A DNA stretch of 64,000 nucleotides from Macrostomum hystrix (lineage: Eukaryota; Platyhelminthes; Macrostomidae), in contig CATNEN010000030.1 in NCBI GenBank assembly GCA_950097015.1, positions 2,775,001 through 2,839,000 of the forward strand, written 5' to 3'. This document shows positions 22,851 to 33,869 of the stretch, piece after piece; the first letter of the stretch is position 1; each line of letters begins with the position of its first letter. The position numbers were made by a program, and so were the translations under genes. The notes below the pieces were generated by a model. That model was given only the letters and a program-made list of their open reading frames with translations, ran no database searches and was not told where the DNA came from.

Positions 22851-23894
22851 CTACACCTTTTAACTTTCTATTATAGAAAAGGTGCACTCGATATTGACAT
22901 CGTTGCATCCAATTTTGACAGTCTGTGGCAGCGCTAGCTAAAATGTTCAACCTATTTTGACACACTTTGGTTCACTTCTGACAATTTGCATCCGATATTG
23001 ACAAACTTCAAGCTTTGTTGACACTTTGCAAGCAACTATGACATCGGGCAATCGATTGACACCGGGTTACAAATCAATGCCTTTTTCTCGCTGTCTATGG
23101 GAACAAGTCTGCTCATATGCATCCATCTTTGACACTGTGCATCCAAAATTGACACAACATGATTGACACAACACAAGTAATGACTTTTCCACAAACTATT
23201 CCTTTTTGCCATAGACTACGTGTACCATATACGAGCAATGTGGCCTACATGTAACATGGATTTAGGTTTCCGATGAATACATAGTTGTTGTCCTATTAAA
23301 CATTTTCTCGGTTAGCCCTGCCGTTTAGCCTTTTGTATGGCCGGGGCGCGTGTCAACGTCAAAGTCAGCGAAGACGACAGGAGGCGCTTAATGAAAATGG
23401 TGACGACTTCGTTCACCTTGCTCATGCTTTAGGTATCAAGAGAACCACTGCGTATGCTATTGTTAGCAGTGAACGAGTAGAAAAGTTACCAAAAGGTGGC
23501 CGTACATTCATACGAGTGGAATTTGTTCGTACGTGAGGAAAAGTTATTACTTGAAGTACATTAGAGCAATATTATGTGAATAATGTTGTGTCAATTTTGG
23601 ATGCACAGTGTCAAAGACGGATGCATATGAGCAGACTTGTTCCCATAGACAGCGAGAAAAAGGCATTGATTTGTAACCCGGTGTCAGAATCGATTGCCCG
23701 ATGTCATAGTTGCTTGCAAAGTGTCAACAAAGCTTGAAGTTTGTCAATATCGGATGCAAATTGTCAGAAGTGAACCAAAGTGTGTCAAAATAGGTTGAAC
23801 ATTTTAGCTAGCGCTGCCACAGACTGTCAAAATTGGATGCAACGATGTCAATATCGAGTGCACCTTTTCTATAATAGAAAGTAAAAAGGTGTAG
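22851..23894. mobile_element. Foldback DNA transposon with ~310-bp terminal inverted repeats
   Basis: The left arm 22851-23160 and right arm 23583-23894 are inverted copies that differ at only a few positions (outermost ctacacctttt, then ctattatagaaaaggtgcac). Inside each arm about ten short motifs of the form TTGACA or TGACA recur every 20-40 bp, as expected for transposase-binding sites. The 420-bp centre holds a remnant of a helix-turn-helix reading frame (see 23333-23536). I found no clear target-site duplication. The near identity of the arms points to recent activity or gene conversion. Confidence 0.85.
23333..23536 (+). pseudogene. Helix-turn-helix remnant of a transposase (IS630/Tc1-like N-terminal type)
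   Basis: A 67-codon frame inside the foldback element contains ENGDDFVHLAHALGIKRTTA followed by YAIV and PKGG. This resembles the DNA-binding helix-turn-helix at the start of IS630/Tc1-like and related DDE transposases. The preceding Arg-rich part reads better one frame over (VSEDDRRRL), suggesting a one-base indel. No catalytic DDE domain follows. The element is therefore a deletion derivative that would need a transposase from elsewhere. Confidence 0.6.
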
Positions 23895-23982
23895 CAAGTT
23901 TGGGCCCCCTTCGAGGAGCAGAAATATCTTTCGTCCAGTATATACTTTTTAGCAGCTGTATTTTCAGCTTTTTGTAAGCTAC

Positions 23983-24500
23983 AATGATCCCCCAGTTGAC
24001 AATGATCCCCCATTTGATGATGAACCCCTATTGATGATGATCCCCAGTTGACAACGATCCCCCAGTTGACAATGATCCCCCAGTTGACAATGATTCCCCT
24101 GCAGTTGACCATGATCCCGCAGTTGACAATGATCCCCCAGTTGACCATGATCCCCCAGTTGACAATGGTCCCCCAGTTGACCATGATCCCCCAGTTGACA
24201 ATGATCCCCCAGTTGACCATGATCCCCCAGTTGACAATGATCCCCCAGTTGACAATGATCCCCAGTTGACAATGATCCCCCAGTTGACAATGATCCCCAG
24301 TTGACCATAATCCCCCAATTTGATGATGACTCCCCATTGACAATGATCCCCCAGTTGACAATGATCCCCCAGTTGACCATGATCCACCAGTTGACAATGA
24401 TCCCCCAGTTGACAATGATCCCCCAGTTGACCATGATCCCCCAATTTGATGATGACTTCCCATTGATGATGATCCCCAGTTGACAATGTTCCGCAGTTGA
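23983..24500. repeat. Minisatellite, 19-bp unit
   Basis: About 25 units of ccccagttgacaatgatcc with gacc/gaca and tttgatgatga variants. It begins about 90 bp outside the right end of the foldback transposon. The 19-bp period keeps several frames open; not coding. Confidence 0.95.
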
Positions 24501-24667
24501 ATTTTTATATTAACTGCTTTTGTAGAAAATTGAGAAGAACAACATTTAATTTATATTAGACAAAATTAATATCATACAAATATATATCATTATGAGTTTT
24601 ATGAAGTTATAAGATAACAAAATCTAAATGTAGAGAATTCCATTCAATGACAAAAGAATAATTTTGC

Positions 24668-24970
24668 CATGATTCAAACTCTGGTTGGCTATGATTTAAA
24701 CTCTGGTTTAGCCATGATTCACACTCTGGTGTAGCGATGATTCAAACTCTGGTTTAGCCATGATTCAAACGCCGGTTTAGCCATGATTCAAACTCTGCTT
24801 TTGCCATGATTCAAACTCTGGTTTTGCAATTATTTAAACTCTGATTTTGCTATGATTCAAACTCTTGTTTAGCCATGATTCAAACTCGGGTTTTGCCATG
24901 ATTCAAACTCTGATTTTGCCATGATTCAAACTCTGGTTGGCTATGATTCAAACACTGGTTTTGCCATGCA
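24668..24970. repeat. Minisatellite, 23-bp unit
   Basis: About 13 units of gccatgattcaaactctggt plus ttt, with scattered substitutions. Confidence 0.93.
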
Positions 24971-25309
24971 AAAGTTAATTAAATTTTTCCCCTTTATTTT
25001 AAAAATTAAATAAATATTTATCGCTTCGCATCCACCACTACTGACCGACAATTAGTTTCAATGATTTGACGCAGTGCAGAGTCGAACCAGGGACACTTCG
25101 CCTAGCCTAGCTTAACCTATTCCTAGTGCCTACACATCGGCTACTCCGAATTCTGGCTTTGTACAAATAGAGTACACTTAGGTTGTGTACCTTTATTTCA
25201 AATTTGTGTCCAGATCGTGCAGGCTTCTAACTCAGGCAGCTAGGGGGTGTTGCACAAGTTGACGACGCAATTCCAATTCAGCGGCAGTCAGTGAAATTCT
25301 CAATAGGCG

Positions 25310-25470
25310 AAGATGGTTTGACCTTTGAAAATATGGGCACAAAATAATGGTTTAGAATGAAGCAATTTTTTAAGCAAAAAGTTGTGTACCGTTGCTGAAA
25401 AAATTGGCATCTTTTGGCGAAAGAATGGTGAAAATCGGTTCAGCAGTTTTTTTATAATCAGGGATAGAAA
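25310..25470 (+). mobile_element. Interspersed repeat family C, divergent copy
   Basis: Contains gtgtaccg, tcttttggcgaaagaatggtg and aaaatcggttcagc, in the same order as the copies at 25735-25890 and 26888-27070 but more divergent. No coding capacity is visible. Confidence 0.5.
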
Positions 25471-25734
25471 GTAGAAATGTACACACAGTATAACAGGAGA
25501 GCGCTGAGGCAGTGTGCCCACTAAAAACAGAAGCCAGCTCAGCCTGTACACATTTGGGCAGTAATTATAGTAATTATCTCGCCAGTGGGGTTGACACAGC
25601 TATGCACATTTGGGTGAGAAATTTCTTATCAGTACGCTCGCCTAACAAAACTGGCTCTGATGCAATCATAAAAATTGGCACTGGAGCCTCACTGTGCACA
25701 AGTTGAATAAATGAATCCATTGAAAGGTCTATGT

Positions 25735-25890
25735 AAACCAGTTTTTTCGAATATTTAATTCCCTTGGCAATGGAATTAAGCTTAATAAAAATATGTGTAC
25801 CGATTCGGGACCATTTGACATATTTTGGTGAAGGAATTGTGAAAATTGGTTGAGCCGTTCGGAAGATAGTTTGATTGCAAACATACAAAC
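25735..25890 (+). mobile_element. Interspersed repeat family C copy
   Basis: Begins ccagttttttcgaatattta and runs through cccttggcaatgg, tattttggtgaagg and aaaattggttgagccgttcg. The same order is seen at 26888-27070. The class is unknown; it resembles the non-coding 3' tail of a transposable element. Confidence 0.6.
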
Positions 25891-26887
25891 AAAGATACAT
25901 GTATACATAAAATATTTTTTGTTGCAGTTCTGAATCTGATAACGCCTGCAGCTATGCTCAAAAACTCTCCTTAGTTTTTAGTATTGAATAAAACTTGCTG
26001 CTTCACTCGAAAATACTTATATTCTTTTCTGAGAGCGAGTACAGTAATAATAAAGCTAACAAATATCTGCTTCGACAGTAGCTAACCAAAAGCGCTTACT
26101 ATTTATACTCGAACCCAAAAATGGCCAATAAAAAATACTAATAAACAGTAACTTACGTTTTTAACTGTTGATGATAGAAGATTTGAAGAAAAAGAAGAGT
26201 AACAAAGCTAATGCTGAAATTGGATCTGCATTCTGCAGAATAATAAAAGTACTTTACTTCGGAGCTAGATGAAAAGAAAGCGGCACAACGATCGAAGTCA
26301 AGACAAGGTTTGACAATAGAAAGGCTGCAGTTTTATGGATAGTGTGAGAGATACAATTCAGACTACTGACAACAGTAGAAAAGCAAAGACTTGGCTGTAA
26401 AACTCTCACATAACACTAAAAAAGTATCGCCATAAAATTGCAAGGTTAAAGGAGACTTCTGTGCACACTAAGAGTGGTGGGAGAGGACGGCGTGTGGCTA
26501 TGGCTGACTGACGAAGGCAAACAAGCCAGAAACCGGTCTCGGTCTGCCAGCGCGAGGTTCGTTCCCCACTTTTAGTGTGTTTCAGATAGAAAGGAGGAGG
26601 AGAGGTCTCGCTGGCATTGAGCATCATAAAAGCCCAATCATGAAATCTGCTATGTACGAGATTACGTTTTACTTATTCAAATCAAATCACTCAATCAGCC
26701 AAGAGACAAATTTATAAACGTACGCACGGGTCGAAAAGCAGTGACGCAATCCTATTCAATTGAGAGTATCGGGCCCTGTTCTGTGCTATACCAATGCACG
26801 CGCGGGCGTGAAAAGGCACCGATGCAATCTAATAAAACTGACAGTGTCCGGACCTATTCCAATTTAACCTTGTTTGGCCTCCTATTG

Positions 26888-27075
26888 AAAGCAATAGGAA
26901 AACTAGTTTTTCGAATATTTAATACCCTTGGCATTGAGACAGAATGATGAAATTTGATCAGTCTAATCCTTGGATGAATTGGCACTTTTTGGTGAAAACA
27001 GGAAAAAAATTGGTCTAGCCATTCATTCGCTAGAGCATTTCAGATGGACAAACAAACAAACAAACAAACAGTTTG
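26888..27075 (+). mobile_element. Interspersed repeat family C copy ending in (CAAA)n
   Basis: Begins actagtttttcgaatattta, continues through cccttggcattgag, actttttggtgaaaac and attggtctagccattc, and ends in a (caaa)n run at about 27048-27070. The simple-sequence tail would fit a retroposed 3' end. Confidence 0.6.
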
Positions 27076-28411
27076 TTAAAACTCGGGAGCGATTGTTTTG
27101 AATATGTGTCTGATCTGTCGGGAAACAGGTACATCTAATTCTTTCCCGAATTAATGAGATGACAGCGTGGCGCTTTCTTGCAGCATCAGGGCTTTATTCC
27201 TAGATATGTATGCATATGTATGCATAGATTCGCACGTATCACACATGCTTTAACATAATAATTTAATAAATCAACACATTGTTGTTTCTAACAAAATATA
27301 CGCTCGAAAAGTAGACAAATTTTGTCTAGGTACCAATGAGAGGGCAGTAGGTTTTTAGTTTTTCCTGTAGCCATAGACCAAAGTAGACAAAATGTTTTAG
27401 CTAGGAGTTTGGTATATTTAAGTTAACTTCTATGAAATTAATATTACCTTTAAAGCAATAGATATTCGACATTATTCTAATGAAATTTTAGCCTGGTTCT
27501 TATGCTAATCATGCTAACTGTAAGTCTGCAACAACTCGCATTATTTAGAAAATTCCTCTATTTATAGGTTAGGCCCATTATCTACAGAAGTATGCTTTGC
27601 TATCGTTATGCTGTTTATGTTTGCTCAGCATTGCAATTTTTTTAGATGTGTTTCAGAGACTACACCCAAGCAACAGAATTCACTTTTTGCAGCTTTCTTA
27701 TGTATAGGCCTAGCTCAGCTGTAGCCTGTATAGTAACTGCTTTAAGTTTAATGATGAAATAAGTTTTTATTCTTGCAATATTCCCATGTTAGGTGTGTTT
27801 AAAAAATCTTCATAGGCCTAGCTAACAAAGCGGCAAAGCCCTCCTCAAATGTACCAAAAATTTGACTAAACCCATTGAATTCATTTATCTATATAGATAT
27901 AGGCCTAGGCCTAATATACTGTCACAATGTACTATACTGTCACTTAATGCACTTTTAAGCTTTGAAATGAACTTTTGAGAACCCAAAAACTTTAGTAGTT
28001 TTTTTTCAGATATTTTACTTCAAAGTGCTTACAGTGCACCAAAAATATAATTTTTGTGTCTATTTAGTTGTTGCTTTGTGTTTTAATATTGCATCAAATA
28101 TTAGGCACTGTGGAACAGGGGGGCAACAGCTGCTCCCCTTGACATCAAGTTGGGGGGCATTGCTCCTCTCAAATATCATTCAGTAGCATAATTCTTACAT
28201 TTATTCTTAATCTTATTCTTATTCTTAGCATAATTCTTTACTTTTCTTACATTTCAATTGGTTCAAATACAGGCACCATGGAACAGGGGGCTTTATATTT
28301 TACAAATTATAGACTCTTTCATCTACACTGTAAATTCTAGATACACAGTTTATTTATTTGAAGAAAACAATTTTTTTTCTCTCCTACCATTACTACTTCC
28401 ATGTTTTTGCA
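27076..28411. other. Intergenic stretch, no gene recognised
   Basis: AT-rich sequence. A short motif (ggcac(t/c)(g/a)tggaacaggggg) occurs twice, at about 28104 and 28272, upstream of the small gene that follows. Its meaning is unknown. Confidence 0.4.
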
Positions 28412-28417
28412 GCTTAA

Positions 28418-29101
28418 ATGCCAAAGCGCGGCTGCCCCTTTGTTGAAAGTGCAAATCAGCTGAAGGTGCATGTCTCACAGAAGCTGGTTGATACTGGAGT
28501 CAACTCAGACCAGAATATGACTGCTGTGTATGGTAAATTGAGAGTACTATGGTATTTTCTGCACTTCTAAGACTACTTTACATGTGTATAGGTGTATCCC
28601 CCTAAGTAGTTTTTTCAACTATTGGTTTTTGCATTCTAAGTGAGACTTTTTTCAAGCAATCTGAGACTGAATAGCAAAATAGAGGTAGAGGTACAAAAGC
28701 ATTTGTGATTTAAATAGATGCGAGTTTATAAGTAGACGGGTATCAGATAATCATATTTGATGTTGTCTATGGTCAAAACCGATTCACTTCGTGTTGAGCG
28801 GAATAAATTAATTAGAGAGGTATGGTCATAGGGATGACTGTTTTACTTTGCTCCCCTGTACCTTGCAGACCGAACCATGCAGCTCTTAAATAGCGGAGCT
28901 CGCAAATTCTACAGCTCGCCAACTGTTTCGGATGCCTCTCCTATGGCTAGCGACGCCTTCTCGCCAGAAGCAGTCAATATTGGCGTTGCTAATGACAACA
29001 GTGATTTAGCCAGCCAGTCGGGTCAGCAGTGCCGGCTGGAGCAATTCGGCTTTGTGAGGTCGCCTAGCAAGACTGCAGCAGCTAGTTCGGCGAAGCATTA
29101 G
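28418..29101 (+). CDS. Small two-exon gene, unknown function, 115 aa
   Basis: Exon 1 28418-28532 starts with ATG (MPKRGCPFVES) and ends at a gtaaat donor in phase 1. Exon 2 28869-29101 follows ccttgcag, completes the codon (gac) and runs in frame to TAG. The joined frame encodes 115 residues. I do not recognise the family. The protein is polar and Ser/Ala-rich. Near the C-terminus it has QCRLEQFGF, which resembles a PCNA-interacting (PIP) box with Gly in place of the second aromatic residue, followed by RSPSK, a possible proline-directed phosphorylation site. A polyadenylation signal AATAAA lies at 29354. A splice-acceptor-like tttttgcag sits 6 bases before the ATG. Real splicing is likely because both borders and the phase agree, but no homology supports it. 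Confidence 0.6.
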
Positions 29102-29353
29102 CTTCTGTTTACTGCAATTATCAATAGTTTGGACTGATCTGATAGGCCGATTTACCTCTTATTTATACACATGCGCATCACTCTACTTAGCGTTATTCTA
29201 CCATAAGTAGTACCTATCGTAAAAGTTTATTGTTGCGTTGCGTTCTGGTGATTATTTTTATCAGGCTCAACGTAAAGTGTATGCATGCATATTAATGCAT
29301 ACCTGTCTGTATATATATATATACAGTATCCACTATTTTGTATTCCGGTTTAG

Positions 29354-29359
29354 AATAAA
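29354..29359 (+). promoter_or_regulatory. Polyadenylation signal AATAAA
   Basis: Canonical hexamer about 250 bases after the stop codon of the small two-exon gene. It is the first good candidate downstream. Confidence 0.45.
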
Positions 29360-29624
29360 TTTATATGTTAATAGTAAGACCAACTTTTATATAGACTGCC
29401 CTTTTCTGCCCTTGCCTTCTGTAAAACTCCATGGTCATTGGTGCAAAAAATAGTTCTAACAAACTTTCGACATGATCAACTTATTTTTTACTACATATAG
29501 AAATCGATTGAAGACGATGCTTGGTTGTTTATTTATTTCGTATCGAGTTTGTAGACAATTAGAAAACCCCGGTATTTTAGTACCCATTGTTTTCTCTAGG
29601 AAGCTATAAGTCGATTTAGGATCT

Positions 29625-29760
29625 AATTCAGTGAGTTCAGGGGTTCGAATTTTACGTTCTTTAGCAAAACACTAAAAATACTCTAGTGCTTTAGGTACTC
29701 GTAGCAGCGTTAGCTGGGGTAGAGATTAGTGTTGGTGTCCACGGACTGTACTCAGTACTG
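29625..29760 (+). mobile_element. Decayed SINE family A copy
   Basis: A divergent match with ggggttcgaattt (B box), ctttagcaaaacact, agcgttagctgggg and gtgtccacggactgtac in the family order. It lies directly upstream of the MPV17L2-like gene. Confidence 0.6.
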
Positions 29761-29827
29761 TATTGTTTACTGTACACAGGCTGTTATCCAATTGACTGGC
29801 ACACTTCAGGCAGGTAATTGGCGCAGC

Positions 29828-30400
29828 ATGATATCTGTGGCCCGCCGGGGCGGTCATGCGCTATTTAATCGCTATCTATTGCTGACTAACTGTGCCATCT
29901 GTGGTGTCAGCTCGTGCTGCGGCGATCTAATTAGCCAGAAACTGGAACGCAAACAGTCCTTATTGTCTGCGGTCAATTGGAAGAGGACATTAACAATAGG
30001 CTGCTGCGGTTTCGTGCTAGGCCCGGTCACACACTACTGGTATGTGTTCTTAGACAAGCGATTCCTAGGCAGCACGGCGCGCGCCCTCTTTTACAAAGTG
30101 TCCGCCGACGCGTTAATATTCTCGCCAGTTTACATCACACTGTACGTTGTTAGCCTCGGCCTAATGCGGGGGGTTGATCGCGAGACAATCAAACAGGACC
30201 TTTGGGAAGCTGGCTTGGAGATCTACAAATACGAAGCCACGATATGGAGTGCCGCTCAGGCTTTCAACTTCTACTTTCTGCCAATCAGATTTCGAGTGGC
30301 ATTCGACAATTGCGTCTCTTTGGCATTCGACACCCTGTACGCCAACCAGTACTCAAGTGCGCCTAGCAACTCGAAACCTGAGAAAATGGATGAGGACTGA
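29828..30400 (+). CDS. MPV17L2: MPV17L2-like (Mpv17/PMP22 family) membrane protein, 190 aa
   Basis: A single coding exon from ATG 29828 to TGA 30400. The family signature is clear: LGPVTHYWYVFLD near the middle and WSAAQAFNFYFLP with FRVAFDN near the C-terminus, at the usual total length (about 180-200 aa) with four predicted membrane segments. Known role: proteins of this family sit in organelle membranes; MPV17L2 is in the mitochondrial inner membrane and is linked to mitoribosome assembly. The more distant upstream in-frame start would add sequence from a SINE relic, so I prefer the ATG at 29828. A possible acceptor (cttcaggcag) ends 15 bases before it. The stop codon lies at the very edge of a 33-bp minisatellite, and the last codons (GATGAGGAC) resemble the repeat unit. 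Confidence 0.93.
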   Translation: MISVARRGGHALFNRYLLLTNCAICGVSSCCGDLISQKLERKQSLLSAVNWKRTLTIGCCGFVLGPVTHYWYVFLDKRFLGSTARALFYKVSADALIFSPVYITLYVVSLGLMRGVDRETIKQDLWEAGLEIYKYEATIWSAAQAFNFYFLPIRFRVAFDNCVSLAFDTLYANQYSSAPSNSKPEKMDED

Positions 30401-30404
30401 TTTA

Positions 30405-30942
30405 GAAGCTATGACCAACTGAACAGACTGTGGTGAGGTGGCTATGACCAACTGAACAGACTGGGATGAGGAGGCTATGACCAACTAAACAGACTGAGAT
30501 GAGGAGGCTATGACCAACTGAACAGACTGAGATGAGGAGGCTATGACCAACTGAACAGACTGGGATGAGGAGGCTATGACCAACTGAACAGACTGGGATG
30601 AGGAGGCTATGACCAACTGAACAGACTGAGATGAGGAGGCTATGACCAACTGAACAGACTGGGATGAGGAGGCTATGACCAACTGAACAGACTGAGATGA
30701 GGAGGCTATGACCAACTGAACAGACTGGGATGAGGAGGCTATGACCAACTGAACAGACTGAGATGAGGAGGCTATGACCAACTGAACAGTCTGGGATGAG
30801 GTGGCTATAACCAACTGAACAGACTGGGATGAGGAGGCTATGACCAACTGAACAGTCTGGGATGAGGTGGCTATGACCAACTAAACAGACTGGGATGAGG
30901 AGGCTATGACCAACTGAACAGTCTGGGATGAGGTGGCTATGA
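30405..30942. repeat. Minisatellite, 33-bp unit, directly behind MPV17L2-like gene
   Basis: About 16 units beginning ggctatgaccaactgaacag, then actgggatgagga. It starts a few bases after the stop codon, so the array is in or replaces the 3' untranslated region. Confidence 0.97.
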
Positions 30943-31848
30943 GCCTATTGGTGCTTTTCACCTTTCTATGCTGTATTGCTGTTGTTTTCTAAAACTATTA
31001 CCTAACATAATGCGTTTTCATGTAGCTTTAAGTTTAGGTTCAGTTTAAGGAGCAATTTTATCAATCGAATTGCTTGTTTTGTGTGCTTGAAAACTGCAGT
31101 GCCTAGAATCTTGACTTGAGTTTCTTTTACTTTTAGAAGTCGCACAGGACTTAAAAATTTGCACGCAGCTTTGCTTAAAAAATATTTTTTTTAAGTGTCG
31201 ATGATTTTTCAACATTTGACATCTTGAAAGGACAATGGAAAATTGGTGTAGAGAAGGGGATTTTCGGCACTCCAGAAACTTTTTCTGTGTTTATAATATT
31301 GTTAGCATTTTCTGTTTGCCTATTTTGCACTCCCCTTTAGCAAAAACTGTTGTCAAGAAACTGATAGTGCAAACTTATAAATTAGTACATTAATATATTT
31401 GTAAACTATTGTTTACCGTGCGATAGAAATAATGTGTTGCTAATATTGTATGCTACGAGCTACTTTCCGCAGTTGCTCATTGAATAGCCACTGTTGGAGA
31501 GAAAATTCCTTTGAGATGAAAATAAATGTTTATACATAAATAGGCACATAGATAATTTTAACAAGGAAAAGCACACATGAACGGACATTTCTGATTTCGC
31601 TAGCAAGTTTTTACGTAATCTTAACAGTAGGAATGTCAAGCTTTTTTCCAGTTGAAGTTCCAGAAGCTCCGACTAGTTGAAAATCAGTAGACAACGAAGG
31701 CTGTCATGATGCAGACACTCATGTTCGACAAGCTGATGAAAACTACACTGTTTTGAAGAGCTGTACTGAGGTGCCGTACTTAATAATCGGCATACAGGTG
31801 TGTACATTCCTTACGAAGACGTCCGAACTCAATTATTGCTAGGATTGT
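30943..31848. other. Intergenic stretch, no gene recognised
   Basis: AT-rich sequence following the 33-bp array. AATAAATG around 31520 could serve as a polyadenylation signal but is far from the stop codon. Confidence 0.4.
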
Positions 31849-32012
31849 GGACGACTCAGCTTTCATTGATGTTATAATAGCTGCAAAGATGAACAGCGAG
31901 GTGATGCTTAACAGCCCAAACCACAAATCCGGACGACTCAGCTTTCATTGATGTTATAATAGCTGCAAATATGAACAGCGAGGTGATGCTTAACAGCCCA
32001 AACCACAAATCC
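31849..32012. repeat. 82-bp tandem duplication
   Basis: Two copies of an 82-bp segment starting ggacgactcagctttcattg lie at 31849-31930 and 31931-32012. They differ by one base (aaag/aaat). Confidence 0.95.
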
Positions 32013-32059
32013 AACTTTGAGGCCCAACTTCGAGACGGCGGATTGAAAAATCATCCAAG

Positions 32060-32314
32060 CTAAGCCATTTCTACTACACTTTTAAAACTTTGCATTCTCC
32101 GGGAAAATATTTGGAAAGGGTATCGCTGCCAAAGCATAGACAGGCACTCGCTGCATTTCGACTCAGTAACCACAAGCTGGTCGGCTCAAAGTGCCCGGCA
32201 GAGGTAGAGAACGGAATCTATTTTCTTTTTAGATGCGAATGGGACAGATATATAAATATTCTGGAAAAATTTACTGCTGAAATTTCCAACAGAGTTGAAA
32301 TCGACATTGCATGA
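32060..32314 (+). pseudogene. LINE reverse-transcriptase C-terminal fragment
   Basis: The frame contains LPKHRQALAAFRLSNHKL and then ENGIYFLFRCEWDRY. This is the pattern found after the reverse-transcriptase domain of non-LTR elements (R..LA.FRLS.H.L...E...HFLF.C..Y). The expected Cys pairs are partly lost. No upstream polymerase motifs are seen, so this is a 5'-truncated relic. Confidence 0.6.
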
Positions 32315-32879
32315 ATTATTAAGTGCATCAGACAAGGTCTTCTACTTGATGGTGCAAGGAGAGAGAATTATCAGAGTTATTAGCAAATTGCATAGCACAG
32401 ACGATAGAGGCTCGAGAAACCGATGCGATAGATGTTGCCAACTTTCGCTACCTTAGCAACATGCACTTTTTATAACCTAAATATTATGTTTAAATGCCGG
32501 TATAATTGCATTCATTAGTCCACATAAAAAATAAATTTATTTTTCGACTTTAATCGTTGCACCTTCAGTATATATATCATTGTTTCGAATTAACTCTATA
32601 AAAAATTATTATATATCAGCACCTTATATTGCATGCGCAATCCGATATAGTACATAATAAAACTTTTTACTTAATTAGCGCTTATGGGGAAAGTTGACTT
32701 TCAGTCAACATGGTTTAATCTATCAACGTTCTGCATGGGAGATTGCGAGTTGCTTTTTTGCTGCTTGCGTTCAAGTGCAGCAAGAAAGGTCGGGATGATA
32801 CACATTGTTTATACGGACTGTTTAGTATTGTCGAATCTCAACTCTATGCTAGAATAGTTGATGTCTTGACTAAGCTGCA

Positions 32880-33800
32880 GGGTGCGTCCGACCGGCGGAT
32901 GCAACGAGGAGGCGGAGGAACCGCCCATTTCGCTAACCCCTGGCGACCAACGGCTCGCAAACGAGGCAGTGCCACTCAGGGGGATCCGGTGATCTCGCCC
33001 GCAGTCAGGAATCAGGATCTTCCTCGCCGGCGATGGGGAAGAAGTTCGCGCGCCCGTTGTCCTTTGGGTACCGGGCTAGCAGATGGATGTCTTCGGGTCG
33101 GAAAACCTCGGAGAGGTCCGGGTTTGGTCCGAGTTACTTGAGCCTGCTCCGCATTTTGGCGGTCAGAGTTGCAAAAAGGGCACCGCTCCTCCGGCACATT
33201 GCCTTGGAGGAAACGGTGGCGGGAGAAGCAGCCATGTCCCGAAAGGGCCATACTGACCGCTCTAATGAGGCGCCGGGTGCTCTTGGCCGCTTCCTCTTTG
33301 ATAAAAATGTCAATCGGGGGCACTTGACACCTTGTATGGCGCAGGCCCATACAAGGCCGGACAAGCGATGGAGGGGCGGATAATAGCAGCGTAAATCCAC
33401 CAGAGCTTTTTTGGTGAGAGTCCCCAGGTGGTTCCCATGGCAGGACTTCCTGATCTGAGCCAGGACTGCCAGGGCCCTTCTGGTTTCGGACTTGATATGC
33501 GGGGCCCAGCTTTCGGTTCACAATCAGACAGGCATCGGACCTGCTTTTCCATGGTGATTTCCTTACCATAGAGGTTAAGAAGCTTCATTTTCCAGAGCAG
33601 CCTACTGGTAAACATAACCGCCGTGGTCTTGGACTCTGAAAGCCTTAGCCCACATTGGTTCGCCCAGCTTTCTATTGAAGCACTGAAGGTCTCTGGTGGT
33701 TTCCGCCGACGGGCCCGCGCAGGAACACAGGGTAGATGCCGTCTTGCCCTGGCGCCTTGTACGAGTTACGAGGATCTCACCGCTCGGCTGACGTACTTTC
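32880..33800 (-). pseudogene. Broken LINE (R1/Jockey/LOA-like clade) remnant
   Basis: Reading the minus strand from about 33800, pieces of a reverse transcriptase appear in changing frames: APGQDGIYPVFL (polymerase entry motif), WGLSPKKLWWIYAAIIRPSI (thumb region), then TFLSK/PPIDIFIKEEA, ALSGHGCFSRHRF and RCPFCNSD (C-terminal zinc knuckle region). The middle of the polymerase, including the catalytic YADD region, is missing, and at least three frame changes are needed. It is GC-rich compared with its AT-rich neighbours, indicating a relatively recent insertion. Confidence 0.75.
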
Positions 33801-33869
33801 TTGATGATGTACTTTCTATAGATTCTACCGAAATATACTATGGGTATGACTCAGTCAGGTAATAAACTT

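Noticed and set aside
23333-23536. An independent host gene encoding the 67-residue helix-turn-helix protein
   Set aside because: It lies between the inverted arms of the transposon, is frame-disrupted at its start and resembles transposase DNA-binding domains.
33033-33383. Plus-strand frames across the LINE remnant
   Set aside because: The reverse-transcriptase motifs read on the minus strand; plus-strand frames have none.
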